Origin: Klebsormidium nitens
Lineage: Eukaryota; Streptophyta; Klebsormidiophyceae; Klebsormidiales; Klebsormidiaceae
Assembly (NCBI GenBank): GCA_000708835.1
Contig: DF238762.1
Span: 117,483-181,482 of the forward strand
DNA length: 64,000 nt
Direction of reading: 5' to 3'
The translations under genes and the position numbers were made by a program. Positions within the stretch are counted from its first letter, which is position 1, and the number at the start of each line of letters is the position of its first letter. Shown piece after piece: positions 24,988-36,145 of this stretch. The notes under the pieces were generated by a model, which saw only the letters and a list, made by a program, of their open reading frames with translations, was not told the origin of the DNA and did no database searches.

Positions 24988-25619
24988 GGGCTATTAGCTC
25001 AGTGGTTAGAGCGCGCCCCTGATAAGTGCGCCGCAAGAGGTGAGCCCAGGGTGGATCTCAGTTTCCTTTGAGAAAAGGTTTGAGGCCTTGCCAGCGCCTG
25101 ACCGGGCCAAGGATCCTAGGGACCCTAGCATGGCGCAAGAGCAGAGCAGTCGGGGCATGGAAAACATTGAATAGCAAACTGAAAAATAAGATGAGAAAAA
25201 GAATAGAGTAATATCTTTTCTTTCCTTCTTCCCCCTATGGCGGGATATCGGTGCTGAGAATCCAGGGCTTACTTATCCGTCCCAGGATCTATGGTCATCT
25301 CTTGGCTCACTCCACTCTTTTTTTATTTTTTTACAGGCAGGCTATACCCTCGACTGCATTCCCATGGGCTTTTCACTGCGGGATCCCTTTCTGAATAAGG
25401 GACGGCGACATCACACTTTGGAGGTTTTCTTTTTCCTTAAAACATTGAGAATGAATGGAAATGGATCTTTTCAAAAAAGATGTCAGGGTAGTCTATTTCG
25501 AATCAAATAGATACCTAGAGAGCGCAGTACGGCGAAAAGCTGTATGTTGTGCTTGAGGAACTTTCTTAGAATGAGAAGTTCCACGGGCGAGGCCTCTGGT
25601 TCAAATCCAGAATGGCCCA
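24988..25619 (+). tRNA. trnI-GAU: tRNA-Ile (GAU) with group II intron
   Basis: Exon 1 is 24988-25025 (GGGCTATTAGCTCAGTGG to GATAA, anticodon GAT) and exon 2 is 25585-25619 (GGGCGAGG to ATGGCCCA). Joined, they make a full 73-nt cloverleaf with acceptor GGGCTAT/ATGGCCC. The 559-nt intron starts GTGCG and has a domain V beginning GAGCGCAGTACGGCGAAAAG near 25519, as in other plastid trnI introns. It has no ORF. Position in the rRNA spacer is ancestral. Confidence 0.96.
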
Positions 25620-25728
25620 TCCGCGATTTGTGTGGTTAGTAGGCCTTCCTTCCAACTTTCAGTTGGAAAAACTGTTTGGCCGGAGGAAAAAAAGAGAAAT
25701 TCTTTTGTCTATTTTTTCCTATTGACTG

Positions 25729-26446
25729 GGGGGTATAGCTCAGTTGGTAGAGCGCTGCCCTTGCAATGGTGCCGTACGAATGACTCCTTTATAGGAGTCT
25801 TAGCTTTTCTACGCGGATTCAGCCAAATGAAAAAGTGAGCTTCATACCCAACGCCTTACCTCCCTTCCAAGTAGACGGGATGGGGACTATCACATGGCGT
25901 GTATCTGTTTCCAGCAAAGCCCCTTGTTAAAAAGAATTTGATGAAGCAGGTGGAAGAATGATGGGAGGTCAAGAATATTCTGTGTGAGTCGCAGGTTCAA
26001 AGGTGTTAGTAAGGCCAGGCAGGCCTTTCCAGAATGGAAATTATGGATGGGGGGTGGGCGGCCCCACACCTGTGCAAGCGGGGCGGTATACCCATTCCCT
26101 GAGTAAGCATCTAGGCTCGTCACGGAGGCTTGTTCCCCCACCTTGCTCCGCGTAGCAAAGGACAACGGGATTGCCTAAAGGGGCTATTTTTGCCCTACGG
26201 TTTCAGAGGGGCCACCTCAAAGAGAACGCGTGCGGCACCAAGCTGTGCGTATCCTTGGGAGAAGGCCTTGAGGTTGGTATAGGGTAGACTGTCGTTTGCT
26301 CAATGCTTTCCAAAGAGCTCACCATGGCACGAGCTGTCCGGTGTGTTCGGGGGGGAACGTATGTATTATTCTGGCTGTTAAGGCAGATAAACTATGCACA
26401 CGTTTCCTCATGGCAGATGTCAGCGGTTCGAGCCCGCTTACCTCCA
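25729..26446 (+). tRNA. trnA-UGC: tRNA-Ala (UGC) with intron
   Basis: Exon 1 is 25729-25766 (GGGGGTATAGCTCAGTTGG to CTTGCAA, anticodon TGC) and exon 2 is 26412-26446 (GGCAGATGTC to TACCTCCA). The anticodon stem CTGCC/GGCAG and acceptor GGGGGTA/TACCTCC close across the splice junction. The roughly 645-nt intron is in the standard position for the plastid trnA group II intron and carries no ORF I would call; its domain V is not obvious to me by eye. Confidence 0.95.
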
Positions 26447-26532
26447 TACCTTTTGTGTTTTTTTCTTCTCTCTCCCTCTCTTTTGGGAGGGAGGGGTTTC
26501 TTTTTTGCTTTTTTGTATGAGAAGTATATTTT

Positions 26533-26940
26533 ATGAAAGGTGAAAATAAAAACTGTCTTGATCTAAAAACAAATCAATCTAAGAGATTAGAATCAGGAAA
26601 AAGCTTTGTAAGACTCGATCCGTCTATTCAAGACAGCCCAAATGTCTCTTCTTTTCAAGAGGAGACAAAGAATTCTTTTTCTTCATTTTTGTTGATTTCG
26701 TTGGAGATAGGCCTGAGAGGTTTCGTAGTCTCGGTACTTTCTATTTTGTTGTTTAAGCTACAGCAGGTGTGTGCAACACCTTTGCCACTTGTAGCTGGGA
26801 CGACTGCTCAATTGAATCTTACACAAACCCCCGAGACCTCGATTGTTCCACTAACAGTAGATGCTTCCATTCCACTATCGCACTCTATTTTTCTAAATAG
26901 AATATGTTTGGCAACATTGGCTCGGCCCACCATGTTTTGA
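26533..26940 (+). pseudogene. decayed membrane-protein ORF in the trnA-rrn23 spacer
   Basis: A 135-codon frame: hydrophilic residues 1-48, one membrane helix at about 49-78 (SFLLISLEIGLRGFVVSVLS), then a Thr/Pro/Ser-rich tail. This order and helix position mirror the ORF at 7597-8139, and as there it is followed by sequence of the second unknown protein (27209-27675). Sequence identity to 7597 is low, so homology rests on architecture and synteny. It ends at a TGA. Whether it is still expressed is unknown. Confidence 0.4.
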
Positions 26941-27208
26941 AGTCTGTTTGTTGATGATCGTCGACGTTCATGGTTCGATTGGTCTATCCATAGAAACCTA
27001 CCATCCAATAGCAAAAACACTCGTAATAAAATAATAAAAGAGGGGTTATAGCATCTTTGGGAGACGACAATGCGGCGAATAGCTTGTTTGATATGAATGA
27101 GCAATTGAATGTGATAACTTGGTCTGAGAATAGACAAAAATGAGTCATTATTACCACTTTGTTGGTAATTATTAGTTATTAATCGCAATTTCCCGTCCGG
27201 TATAGAAT

Positions 27209-27675
27209 ATGTTGCCACGCCTATTCAAAATTTTTAGTAAGAATTTACCGGCTTTAAAAGAACCCGCATTCACTATAGAAAGTGGAGTGAATATTTTGAA
27301 AGTAGCAGTAGAGGCGATAGAAAAACGCTCTAATATACAAACAAAAGGAAAAATGATAATTCCTTTCGATGTGCAAAAACAAGCAGACTAAGTGCTCCCA
27401 GATATAAAAAGAATGAGAGTTTGCGATCAACTGTTCAAAAGGGAAAATTTCGAAACATAGTCAACGGAGAATTCAATTTTGACGGCAGCTCGCATCGGTT
27501 TATGGCGCTTCAAGGTCTATGGACTCTAGATCTTTTTGAAGACTTCCAAATGATTTTCGGTACGTATATTTCTCAACCTTTCATTGATTACGAAGAGTTC
27601 CTTTCTTTATGGTCTACAGACATCGCAATCGCTCTTGGTAAAAAACTAGACGAAACGATCCAGAAGCAGACTTAG
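27209..27675 (+). pseudogene. broken homologue of the 405-residue accessory protein
   Basis: Two frames cover this stretch: 27209-27391 (60 codons) and 27421-27675 (84 codons). In the first, TIESGVNILKVAVEAIEKRS corresponds to VIDSGINVFDAVRKR of the ORF at 8103. In the second, KGKFRN, then DGSSHRFMALQGLWTLDLFE and DFQMIF correspond to EAKIRD, DGSSHRFKTAEELW and DDIEDAQMAF. A stop and a frame change separate the halves and the C-terminal 145 residues are absent, so the gene is broken. It lies within the rRNA operon, an unusual place for a protein gene. Confidence 0.7.
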
Positions 27676-27945
27676 AGGGAATAATTGAAGAGTTGATCGA
27701 TGAGGGGTGAGTATGCAAATTGTGGGGTTTTCCTTGATAACACTTGACTTTGCTTCAAAATCAATTGTGCGAGCTGTGCGTTGCGCTGGTGGTGGAACGT
27801 CCCTTTGCTTGACAACTTGAGAAGGGGCCTTTATATTATGCAAGTAGAAAGAACACGCTCTTTCGACTCGCATATGCAAGTTTTTTGAGCGATTCTTTCT
27901 CTATGGCATACGATTTGTTTTAGCGTGGCCTTCGGGCGATGAAGG

Positions 27946-29025
27946 TTCAAGGGAAGAGGGGCTTACGGTGGATACCTAGGCATTCAGAGGCGAAGAAGGG
28001 CGTCGTGGCCGACGAAATGCTCCGGGGAGCTGGGATTGTGTGAGGATCCGGAGATTCCCGAATGGGGTAACCCCAATGTACTCGTGGGCTTTTGGCTTGC
28101 GAGGGGCAACCTGGCGAACTGAAACATCTTAGTAGCCAGAGGAAGAGAAAGCAAACGCGATTCCCCCAGTAGCGGCGAGCGAAGAGGGAACAGCCTAAAC
28201 CGGTTGATCCGGGGTTGTGGGAGGGCAGTTAGGGTGTTTCTTCGCTAGACGAAGCGGTTGAGTTCCGCACCGCAGATGGTGAGAGTCCAGTAGTCAAAAG
28301 CGTCGTTTCGCCCTTGTCCCAACCCGAGTAGCATGGGGCACGTGAAATCCCGTGTGAATCTGCGAGGACCACCTCGTAAGGCTAAATACTCCTGGATGAC
28401 CGATAGCGAACTAGTACCGTGAGGGAAGGGTGAAAAGAACCCTGGAGAGGGAGTGAAAAAGACCATGAAACCGTAAGCTTACAAGCGGTGGGAGGGGGCT
28501 TGAACCCCTGACCGCGTGCCTGTTGAAGAATGAGCCGGCGACTCATAGGCGGTGGCACGGCTAAGGCGATGCACGCCGAAACCGTAGCGAAAGCAAGTCT
28601 GACAAGGGCCCATGTCATCGTTTATGGACCCGAACCCGAGTGATCTAACCATGGCCAGGGTGAAGCTTTGGTGAGACTGAGTGGAGGCCCGTACCGACCG
28701 ATGTTGAAAGATCGGCGGATGAGCTGTGGTTAGGGGTGAAATGCCAATCGAACTCGGAGCTAGCTGGTTCTCCCCGAAATGCGTTGAGGCGCAGCGGTGT
28801 TCGAGGGTGGGCCAGGGGTAAAGCACTGTTTCGGTGCGGGCTGCGAGAGCGGTACCAAATCGAGGCAAACTCTGAATACTGGCCCTGCTTGCCGAACACC
28901 AGTGAGACGAAGGGGGATAAGCTTCTTTGTCGAGAGGGGAACAGCCCAGACCATCGGCTAAGGCCCCCAAATGGCCGCTAAGTGGCAAAGGATGTGGGAG
29001 TGCTCAGACAGCCAGGAGGTTTGCC

Positions 29026-29066
<41 letters not shown>

Positions 29067-30860
29067 ATCAAGCGCTCCCGCGCCAAAGATGAACGGGACT
29101 CAAGCGGCCTGCCGAGGCCATGGGATGTAAAAAGCATCGGTAGGGGAGCGTTCCGCGGCAGGTTGAAGCGTAAGCGAGAGCAGGCGTGGACGAGGCGGAA
29201 GTGAGAATGTCGGCTTGAGTAACGCAAACACTGGTGAGAATCCAGTGCCCCGAAAACCCAAGGGTTCCCCTGGAAGGCTCGTCCACGGGGGGTGAGTCAG
29301 GGCCTAAGGTGAGGCCGAAGGGCGCAGCCGATGGACAACAGGCATACATTCCTGTACCTCTCCGGGCTGGGGACGAGGGACGGAGCAGGCTCGGTTGGCC
29401 GAGGGATGGTATCTCGGTTGAAGGGCTCAAGGCGCGATGGGGGCAGTGATCCTGGCCCTAGCTAAGGCCCGAGTTAGTAAAGCGTCAAGGCGCTGAAGAA
29501 ACCTATGCCATGCTTCCAAGAAAAGCTCGTACCTCTTCAGGCTCGGAGGGCCTGTACCCGAGACCGACACAGGTGGGTGGGTAGAGAATACCTAGGGGCG
29601 CGAGGCAACCCTCTCTAAGGAACTCGGCAAAATAGCCTCGTAACTTCGGGAGAAGAGGTGCTCCCCTCTTTGGGGGGAGCCGCAGGGACCAGGCCCAAGC
29701 GACTGTTTACCAAAAACACAGGTCTCCGCCAAGTTGAAAAACGATGTAAGGGGGCTGACGCCTGCCCAGTGCTGGAAGGTTAAGGAAGTTGGTGGCCCCC
29801 TCCTTGAGAGGGGGGAAGCTGGCAACCGAAGCCCCAGTCAACGGCGGTCGTAACTATAACGATCCTAAGGTAGCGAAATTCATTGTCAGGTAAGTTCTGA
29901 CCCGCACGAAAGGCGTAACGATTTGGGCGCTGTCTCGGAGAGGGGCTCGGTGAAATAGACATGCCTGTGAAGATGCGGGCTACCTCCACTGGGACAGAAA
30001 GACCCTATGAAGCTTTACTGTTCCCTGGCATTGGGTCTCGGCCCTCCCTGCGCAGCCTAGGTGGGAGGCACAGAAGCTCTTCTTCCGGGAAGGGCCAAGC
30101 CATCCGTGAGAGACCACCCTGGAAGGGCTAAGATCCTAAACCGATGCCCTATGATAGGCGTTGGAACCGTGCCAGGCAGACAGTTTCTCTGGGGCAGAGG
30201 CCTCCCAAAGAGTAATGGAGGCGTGCAAAGGTTCCCTCAGGCTGGACGGGAATCAGTTGTAGAGTGTAAAGGCAGAAGGGAGCTTGACTGCAAGACCAAC
30301 AAGTCGAGCAGGGACGAAAGTCGGCCTTAGTGATCCGACGGTGCCGCGTGGAAGGGCCGTCGCTTATCGGATAAAAGTTACTCTAGGGATAACAGGCTGA
30401 TCTTCCCCAAGAGTCCACATCGACGGGAAGGTTTGGCACCTCGATGTCGGCTTAACACATCCTGGGGCGGTAGCACGTCCCAAGGGTTGGGCTGTTCGCC
30501 CATCAAAGTGTTACATGAGCTGGGTTCAGAACGTCGTGAGACAGTTTGGTCCATATCTAGTGGAGGCGTGAGAGCATTGAGGGGCCATCTCCCTAGTACG
30601 AGAGGACCGGGAGGCACGCACCGCTGGTGTGCCAGTTCTCGTGCCAACGGGACACGCTGGGTAGCCATGTGCGGAACGGATCACTGCTGAAAGCATCTAA
30701 GTAGGAAGCCTACCCCAAGATGAGTGCTCGTTATTAGGCCCCGGTCAGAACAACCGGACTCCAATCATAGGAGAACAGAGCTGCCATGTGGAAGTGCAGC
30801 GATGCATGCAGCAGAGGCAGGCTAACAGGCCGATACACTTGAACCAACATTCGCCCCAAG
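27946..30860 (+). rRNA. rrn23: 23S ribosomal RNA (3' part includes 4.5S-like sequence)
   Basis: The large-subunit rRNA. It starts at the family 5' block (AGAGGGGCTTACGGTGGATA) and includes the CGAACTGAAACATC region, GTAACTATAACGATCCTAAG in domain IV, AGTACGAGAGGACCGG (sarcin-ricin loop) and the 3' domain VI. The segment from about 30760 (GAACAGAGCTGCCATGTGGA onward) is homologous to the separate 4.5S rRNA of land plants; no long spacer marks a cut, so I leave it within rrn23. No intron is visible. Ends are approximate. Confidence 0.96.
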
Positions 30861-30976
30861 CTCAAGCTACAAGCACGTGGTTTGCTTGAAACCTCTCTCA
30901 AAAAAAGAAAACGAATTGAGAGAGATTCAAAAGCAAGCCCCGTTTCGGAGCGTCGGTGAATGCCGACGCAAGTCAT

Positions 30977-31094
30977 TTTGGTGCCCTAGGCACAGTGGAA
31001 CCACACTCATCCTATCCCGAACTGAGTTGTGAAACACTGCAGCGGTCAAAATACTATGGGGGATGCCCCATGGGAAGATAGCTAGGTGCCAAAA
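30977..31094 (+). rRNA. rrn5: 5S ribosomal RNA
   Basis: About 118 nt with the closing stem TTTGGTGCC/GGTGCCAAA, the CCACACTCATCCTATCCCGA loop region and ATGGGAAGATAGCTAGG near the 3' end. It lies about 115 nt after the 23S 3' domain and is the last gene of the operon. Confidence 0.96.
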
Positions 31095-31742
31095 TGACCA
31101 AACTCTTTATATATTCCATTAAAAATTTTATGTATTATTATTTATTGAAATTTATTTCCTGAAACTATGCTTTAACAAAAAACTTATTTAGCACATTTTG
31201 GGAATTTGTTCCGACTACTAAGATACTCAATATGCTCATATTATGAAAGAGAAACAATTGGCTGGTCCCATTTCGTACGTTATTCACTCCTACTAAGAGC
31301 AAATATCGTCAATTGCAAAAGCAGATTTTTTTTGAGTATAATTTGATTTTGTTGAAACAATAGGATTCTTTACAAAAAAATAGTCATTGTTATGACGCTT
31401 ATAACCGCTTTTTTGATTTGCTTTTCAACTTGTATAAAAACTTTCAATATTCTATTAAAATAAATGTGTGTACCATCTTTCTCTTAATCAGTAAGCAGAT
31501 AAGCAACGAAAACTGAGTTTAATTCCTTCGATAAGAAAAACTCGAATGAACTGTCTTATGCTCACCAACATATACAATTTTGCCGAGCAAAGAAAGTTTT
31601 TGTTTGATTCCTCTCTGATTTGAAAACGACTGCGCATGACATAGATATGAAAAGAACCAATGAAGTTGGATTGTTTAACAAATTTTCTGTTCATATTTAG
31701 CTTAGAAGTGCTGCTATTCAATCCATATTAAAAGACTTGCCT
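31095..31742 (+). other. AT-rich spacer between rrn5 and ndhH
   Basis: About 650 nt without a supported gene. In land plants rps15 usually neighbours ndhH, but no rps15-like frame is found here. Open frames on the minus strand are low-complexity and have no ribosome-binding site. Confidence 0.5.
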
Positions 31743-32945
31743 ATGATCTACGGCTTGACTCCAAAATCCGCACCTGCTGGGCTGCCCAATGCTATGGTTA
31801 TGAGCATGGGTCCCCAACATCCATCGATGCATGGGGTGCTACGATTGATCCTCACATTGGATGGCGAGAACGTGCTAGACTGCGAGCCTGTGTTAGGCTA
31901 CCTGCATCGAGGTATGGAAAAGATTGCAGAGGGTCGAACAGTCATCCAATACTTGCCGTATGTGACTCGATGGGATTATCTTGCAACTATGTTTGCAGAG
32001 GCTATTACAGTGAATGCTGCAGAGCGATTGGCAAACATTCAGGTACCCGCTCGAAGCAGTTATATCCGAATGATTATGCTAGAACTGAGTCGAATTGCTT
32101 CTCATCTTTTGTGGCTTGGCCCTTTTCTAGCAGACATTGGAGCACAAACGCCTTTTTTTTACATCTTACGGGAACGAGAAATGATCTCTGACCTATTTGA
32201 GTCGGCTACGGGAATGCGTATGATGCACAACTACTTTCGTATAGGAGGAGTGGCTTGTGATCTTCCCTACGGTTGGGTAGACAAATGCTTAGACTTTTGT
32301 GAGTATTTTTGGTTCAAAACAGATGAATACGAAAGATTGATTACTCACAATCCAATCTTTATAAAGCGTGTTGAAGGGGTAGGGGTGATTTCTCGTGAAG
32401 ATGCTATGAACTGGGGTCTTTCTGGCCCTATGCTTCGTGCCTCTGGTGTCCCTTGGGACCTTAGAAAGGTGGATCATTATGAATGTTATGATCAATTAGA
32501 CTGGTCGGTGCAATGGGCTACAGATGGAGACTGTTTGGCAAGATATCTTATACGAATTGGTGAGATGAGGCAATCGGTAAAAATCTTGCAACAAGCATTG
32601 AAAGCTTTGCCAGGTGGGCCTTACGAGAACTTAGAGGCAAGGAGGATAAACCAAGGACGAGGCTCAGAATGGGACTCATTTGAGTATCAGCATTTGAGTA
32701 AGAAGGCATCTCCAACTTTTCGGATTCCAAGCCAAGAGCATTATGTGCGGGTGGAAGCTCCTAAGGGAGAGTTAGGAGTGTTTTTAATAGGAGATGATAG
32801 CCCTTTCCCTTGGAGATGGAAGATCCGACCACCAGGCTTTGTCAATCTTCAAGTCCTGCCACAACTTGTTTGTGGTCGCAAACTTGCTGATATTATGAGT
32901 GTACTTGGCAGCATTGATATCATTATGGGTGAGGTAGATCGGTAG
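31743..32945 (+). CDS. ndhH: NAD(P)H dehydrogenase-like complex subunit H
   Basis: NdhH is the 49-kDa-type subunit near the quinone site of the plastid NDH complex, which runs cyclic electron flow around photosystem I. The product is 400 residues from the ATG at 31743, with [53 protein letters not shown] and the C-terminal [12 protein letters not shown]. The N-terminal 20 residues before MSMGPQHP are lineage-specific, so the exact start is less certain (TTG at 31737 would add two residues). It is the first gene of ndhH-A-I-G-E-psaC-ndhD, the same order as in land plants. Confidence 0.97.
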   Translation: MIYGLTPKSAPAGLPNAMVMSMGPQHPSMHGVLRLILTLDGENVLDCEPVLGYLHRGMEKIAEGRTVIQYLPYVTRWDYLATMFAEAITVNAAERLANIQVPARSSYIRMIMLELSRIASHLLWLGPFLADIGAQTPFFYILREREMISDLFESATGMRMMHNYFRIGGVACDLPYGWVDKCLDFCEYFWFKTDEYERLITHNPIFIKRVEGVGVISREDAMNWGLSGPMLRASGVPWDLRKVDHYECYDQLDWSVQWATDGDCLARYLIRIGEMRQSVKILQQALKALPGGPYENLEARRINQGRGSEWDSFEYQHLSKKASPTFRIPSQEHYVRVEAPKGELGVFLIGDDSPFPWRWKIRPPGFVNLQVLPQLVCGRKLADIMSVLGSIDIIMGEVDR

Positions 32946-33034
32946 CCAAACTCGCTCATTCCCAAAAGCATATTTTGCAAACGAATGGGCGCCAACCGTA
33001 AAAAATCATTCCCTAGGATTGATTAGGAGATAAG

Positions 33035-34192
33035 ATGAATAATTGGATTCAAGCCCTATCACACCCATTTGCAGGCAGCTTGCAAGTTGGATCTTTTCTA
33101 TCCACTAGCCTTCTTCTCCAAATCGGATCTTTCAAGCCAATTGAGGCAAAATTCGTTGAACTGATAGGGGCTATAGGATTAATAGTAGGTATTTTATTTT
33201 TGCTGTTAGGAGCTACTTTAGGGGTGCTTGTTGTAGTGTGGTTAGAAAGAAAGGTATCCGCAGGTGTTCAACAGCGTGTAGGTCCAGAATTTGCAGGTCC
33301 TTTGGGTCTCTTACAAGCCCTAGCCGATGGTCTTAAGCTTGTTCTCAAAGAGGCTGTTCATCCTAGCAGGGCCGATGAAAGACTCTTTCGACTAGGGCCT
33401 GCTATGGTAGTCGTGCCAGTGTTCTTATCGTATTTGATAATTCCCTTTGGGCCTGGCATGATGTTGGAAGACTTAGGGGTTGGAGTTTTGTTTTGGATAA
33501 GTGTTTCTAGCATTGCTCCTCTTGGACTCCTTATGTCTGGTTATGCTTCAAATAACAAGTTTTCCTTTCTGGGGGGGCTTCGAGCGGCTGCACAATCTAT
33601 AAGCTATGAGATTCCATTGGCTTTATCTGTGCTTGCTGTGTGTCTTTTATCAAGTAGCTTGAATACCTCCGATATTGTAGAAGCTCAATCCGGCTTTGGT
33701 GTGCTGAGCTGGAACGTATGGCGTCAGCCTATTGGATTTATTCTATTTTTAATCTCTTCATTGGCAGAGTGTGAACGCTTGCCCTTTGATCTTCCTGAAG
33801 CAGAAGAAGAACTCGTTGCTGGATATCAAACGGAATACACAGGAATTCAATTTGGTCTCTTTTACGTTGGTTCTTATGTCAATTTGATTGCTTCGTCTTT
33901 GTTCGTTACTGTGCTTTATCTTGGGGGATGGGGACTGCCTCTCCCGGGCGTGGTGGAAAGAATTGTTCCTGCTGGATTACAAGGCTCACTCCTCCCAGCT
34001 CTTGTAGGATTCATAGGTCTTTTCGCAACTCTTCTAAAAGCCTATTGCTTTCTCTTCTTTGCGATCTTAACCCGATGGACCCTTCCAAGAGTGCGCATTG
34101 ATCAGTTACTAGATCTCGGTTGGAAGTTCCTGCTTCCGGTGTCTCTAGGGAACCTATTGCTTACAGCATGCTGCAAGCTGGCCTTTGTGTAA
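33035..34192 (+). CDS. ndhA: NAD(P)H dehydrogenase-like complex subunit A
   Basis: NdhA is the NuoH-type membrane subunit of the NDH complex, forming part of the quinone channel. The 385-residue product has about eight membrane helices and the signatures [20 protein letters not shown], then [21 protein letters not shown] and [28 protein letters not shown] precedes the ATG. The coding sequence is continuous, whereas most land plants have a group II intron in ndhA. A roughly 20-residue N-terminal extension before the first conserved helix is present. Confidence 0.97.
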   Translation: MNNWIQALSHPFAGSLQVGSFLSTSLLLQIGSFKPIEAKFVELIGAIGLIVGILFLLLGATLGVLVVVWLERKVSAGVQQRVGPEFAGPLGLLQALADGLKLVLKEAVHPSRADERLFRLGPAMVVVPVFLSYLIIPFGPGMMLEDLGVGVLFWISVSSIAPLGLLMSGYASNNKFSFLGGLRAAAQSISYEIPLALSVLAVCLLSSSLNTSDIVEAQSGFGVLSWNVWRQPIGFILFLISSLAECERLPFDLPEAEEELVAGYQTEYTGIQFGLFYVGSYVNLIASSLFVTVLYLGGWGLPLPGVVERIVPAGLQGSLLPALVGFIGLFATLLKAYCFLFFAILTRWTLPRVRIDQLLDLGWKFLLPVSLGNLLLTACCKLAFV

Positions 34193-34211
34193 ATACTAAG
34201 CCCCCTTTTTT

Positions 34212-34694
34212 ATGACAAATTCGCTATTGTCTTATACTCGCCAAGCTTCACAAGCTGCCCGGTTCATTGGGCAAGGTTTCCTCGTAACCTTGGACCATAT
34301 GAATCGATCTGCTATTACAATTCAATACCCATATCAAAAGCTTGTTCCGTCCGAACGCTTTCGAGGACGAATTCATTTTGAATTTGATAAGTGTATTGCC
34401 TGTGAGGTTTGTGTTCGCGTTTGCCCTATTAATTTACCAGTTGTTCATTGGCAATTTCAACCCGTTCAAAAGAAAAAACAATTGAAGGCCTATAGTATTG
34501 ACTTTGGAGCATGCATCTTTTGCGGGAACTGTGTAGAGTATTGTCCTACAAATTGCTTATCAATGACAGAAGAGTATGAAATGTCTGTGTATGATCGACA
34601 TGAGCTCAATTATGATCACATTGCGCTTGGTCGATTGCCCGCTTGTGCAGAGGTCGATGCAATGGTTGAAACAAGCCCAATTCTAGGAAAATAA
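34212..34694 (+). CDS. ndhI: NAD(P)H dehydrogenase-like complex subunit I
   Basis: NdhI carries two [4Fe-4S] clusters in the peripheral arm of the NDH complex. The 160-residue product has both ferredoxin-type motifs intact: [12 protein letters not shown] and [12 protein letters not shown]. The N-terminal part ([20 protein letters not shown]) is typical. It starts 19 nt after ndhA and is co-directional. Confidence 0.97.
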   Translation: MTNSLLSYTRQASQAARFIGQGFLVTLDHMNRSAITIQYPYQKLVPSERFRGRIHFEFDKCIACEVCVRVCPINLPVVHWQFQPVQKKKQLKAYSIDFGACIFCGNCVEYCPTNCLSMTEEYEMSVYDRHELNYDHIALGRLPACAEVDAMVETSPILGK

Positions 34695-34760
34695 GCTGCC
34701 CTATGAATAACCGAGGGGGACCGGGTGAGTAACAGATGATCGAAGAGAGGAGCCCACACA

Positions 34761-35312
34761 ATGGATATTGTGTTTGATACATATCGATCGAGCCTATTTA
34801 CTGCCATTGAGCTAGGCGTTTTTTTTGGATCCATAGGCGTAGTAGTTGCTCCTTCCATGATTTATGCAGCTTTTTCCTTAGGAATCACGCTATTATCGAT
34901 TGCTTTTGTTTATCTTTTATTCAATGCAGACCTATTAGCCGCAGCACAGGTACTTGTGTACATAGGAGCTATTAATGTGCTCATTGTATTTGCAATTATG
35001 CTCGTTGGGCCAGCCCCTTTGCTACCATCTCGACCCCTTGCTTATCGGTTGCTATGTTTTGGTGCCGCAAGTGGTCTCTGCCTACCCCTTGTATTCGCCA
35101 GTACCGAAGGATTGTGGAACAAAACCAAGCTCGAGATACCAGGAGAAGATGAAATTGTTCAAATTGGAATAGGCTTGTTTGATCGCTTCTTACTTCCTTT
35201 TGAGACAGTCTCTTTGCTCCTATTGGTTGCACTGATTGGTGCAATCTGGATTGCTCGAGCACGGCCGGAAATGAAGAGAGAGATGCCCTCTCAGGACAAG
35301 CCTCTTCTATAG
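34761..35312 (+). CDS. ndhG: NAD(P)H dehydrogenase-like complex subunit G
   Basis: NdhG is the NuoJ-type membrane subunit of the NDH complex. The 183-residue product has five predicted helices, with the conserved core AFVYLLFNADLLAAAQVLVY, GAINVLIVFAIML and a C-terminal ALIGAIWIARA. Length is close to the usual 176-190. It lies between ndhI and ndhE in the standard order. Confidence 0.95.
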   Translation: MDIVFDTYRSSLFTAIELGVFFGSIGVVVAPSMIYAAFSLGITLLSIAFVYLLFNADLLAAAQVLVYIGAINVLIVFAIMLVGPAPLLPSRPLAYRLLCFGAASGLCLPLVFASTEGLWNKTKLEIPGEDEIVQIGIGLFDRFLLPFETVSLLLLVALIGAIWIARARPEMKREMPSQDKPLL

Positions 35313-35353
35313 ACTATAGAGTAGCCAGCTGCCCGGGATGAACAACTTTGCTT

Positions 35354-35662
35354 ATGATTGATTTGAACCATTGCCTTGTATTAGGAGCTTGCCTCTTCTG
35401 TATCGGCCTTTATGGCCTGTTGACCGCAGATAACACGGTCCGGGCTCTTATGTGTCTTGAGCTTTTATTCAATGCTGTCAATATAAACCTTCTTGCATTC
35501 TCAAGCTTCTTAGACACAGTTCAATCGCGGGGACAAATATTTGCTTTGTTTGTGATTACAATCGCCGCTGCTGAGGCTGCCATTGGGCTCTCTATCGTGT
35601 TAGCAGTACACCGTGCACGGGGATCATCTCGGCTCAGTTTTCTTACTCTACTGCGTTGGTAA
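35354..35662 (+). CDS. ndhE: NAD(P)H dehydrogenase-like complex subunit E
   Basis: NdhE is the NuoK-type three-helix subunit. From the ATG at 35354 the product has 102 residues; [20 protein letters not shown], then [14 protein letters not shown] and [20 protein letters not shown] are the family blocks, including the membrane Glu residues of the proton path. A frame extension to a TTG at 35348 is not needed. Order ndhG-ndhE-psaC is standard. Confidence 0.97.
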   Translation: MIDLNHCLVLGACLFCIGLYGLLTADNTVRALMCLELLFNAVNINLLAFSSFLDTVQSRGQIFALFVITIAAAEAAIGLSIVLAVHRARGSSRLSFLTLLRW

Positions 35663-35698
35663 CGTTTGGTTAGCAATGCGAAACAAGATAGAATAGAT

Positions 35699-35732
35699 CA
35701 CCCTGAGGGTTAGGGCTCACGAGCCCCAGGGT
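35699..35732 (+). terminator. compound stem-loop between ndhE and psaC
   Basis: ACCCTG/CAGGGT closes an outer stem and GGGCTC/GAGCCC an inner one with loop ACGA. It is placed midway between ndhE and psaC, and flanking AGATCA/TGATCT could lengthen it. A processing site separating the psaC mRNA from ndh transcripts is the likely role. Confidence 0.6.
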
Positions 35733-35762
35733 CAGCAAAGCGTTCTGATCTATTGTTATTGA

Positions 35763-36020
<258 letters not shown>

Positions 36021-36145
36021 TCGTCCCCTCGCTCGGCAGTGGTCCGCTCTACGTTGCTCTCTTTTCAAGCTAGCGAAGAGAGGGCCCTGCGAACGCCTTG
36101 CTTTAGAAAAGGCAGATCAATCCCCGGGCAAAGACCCAACCCTCT

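Noticed and set aside
28479-28988. Long minus-strand open frame within rrn23
   Set aside because: It is the antisense of conserved 23S rRNA; GC-rich rRNA often leaves such frames open.
30760-30860. Separate 4.5S rRNA gene
   Set aside because: Sequence equivalent to 4.5S is present, but I see no clear spacer that would separate it from 23S, so a separate gene cannot be supported without RNA data.
31488-31721. 77-codon minus-strand ORF before ndhH
   Set aside because: Low-complexity composition without a start signal; it does not resemble rps15, which might be expected there.
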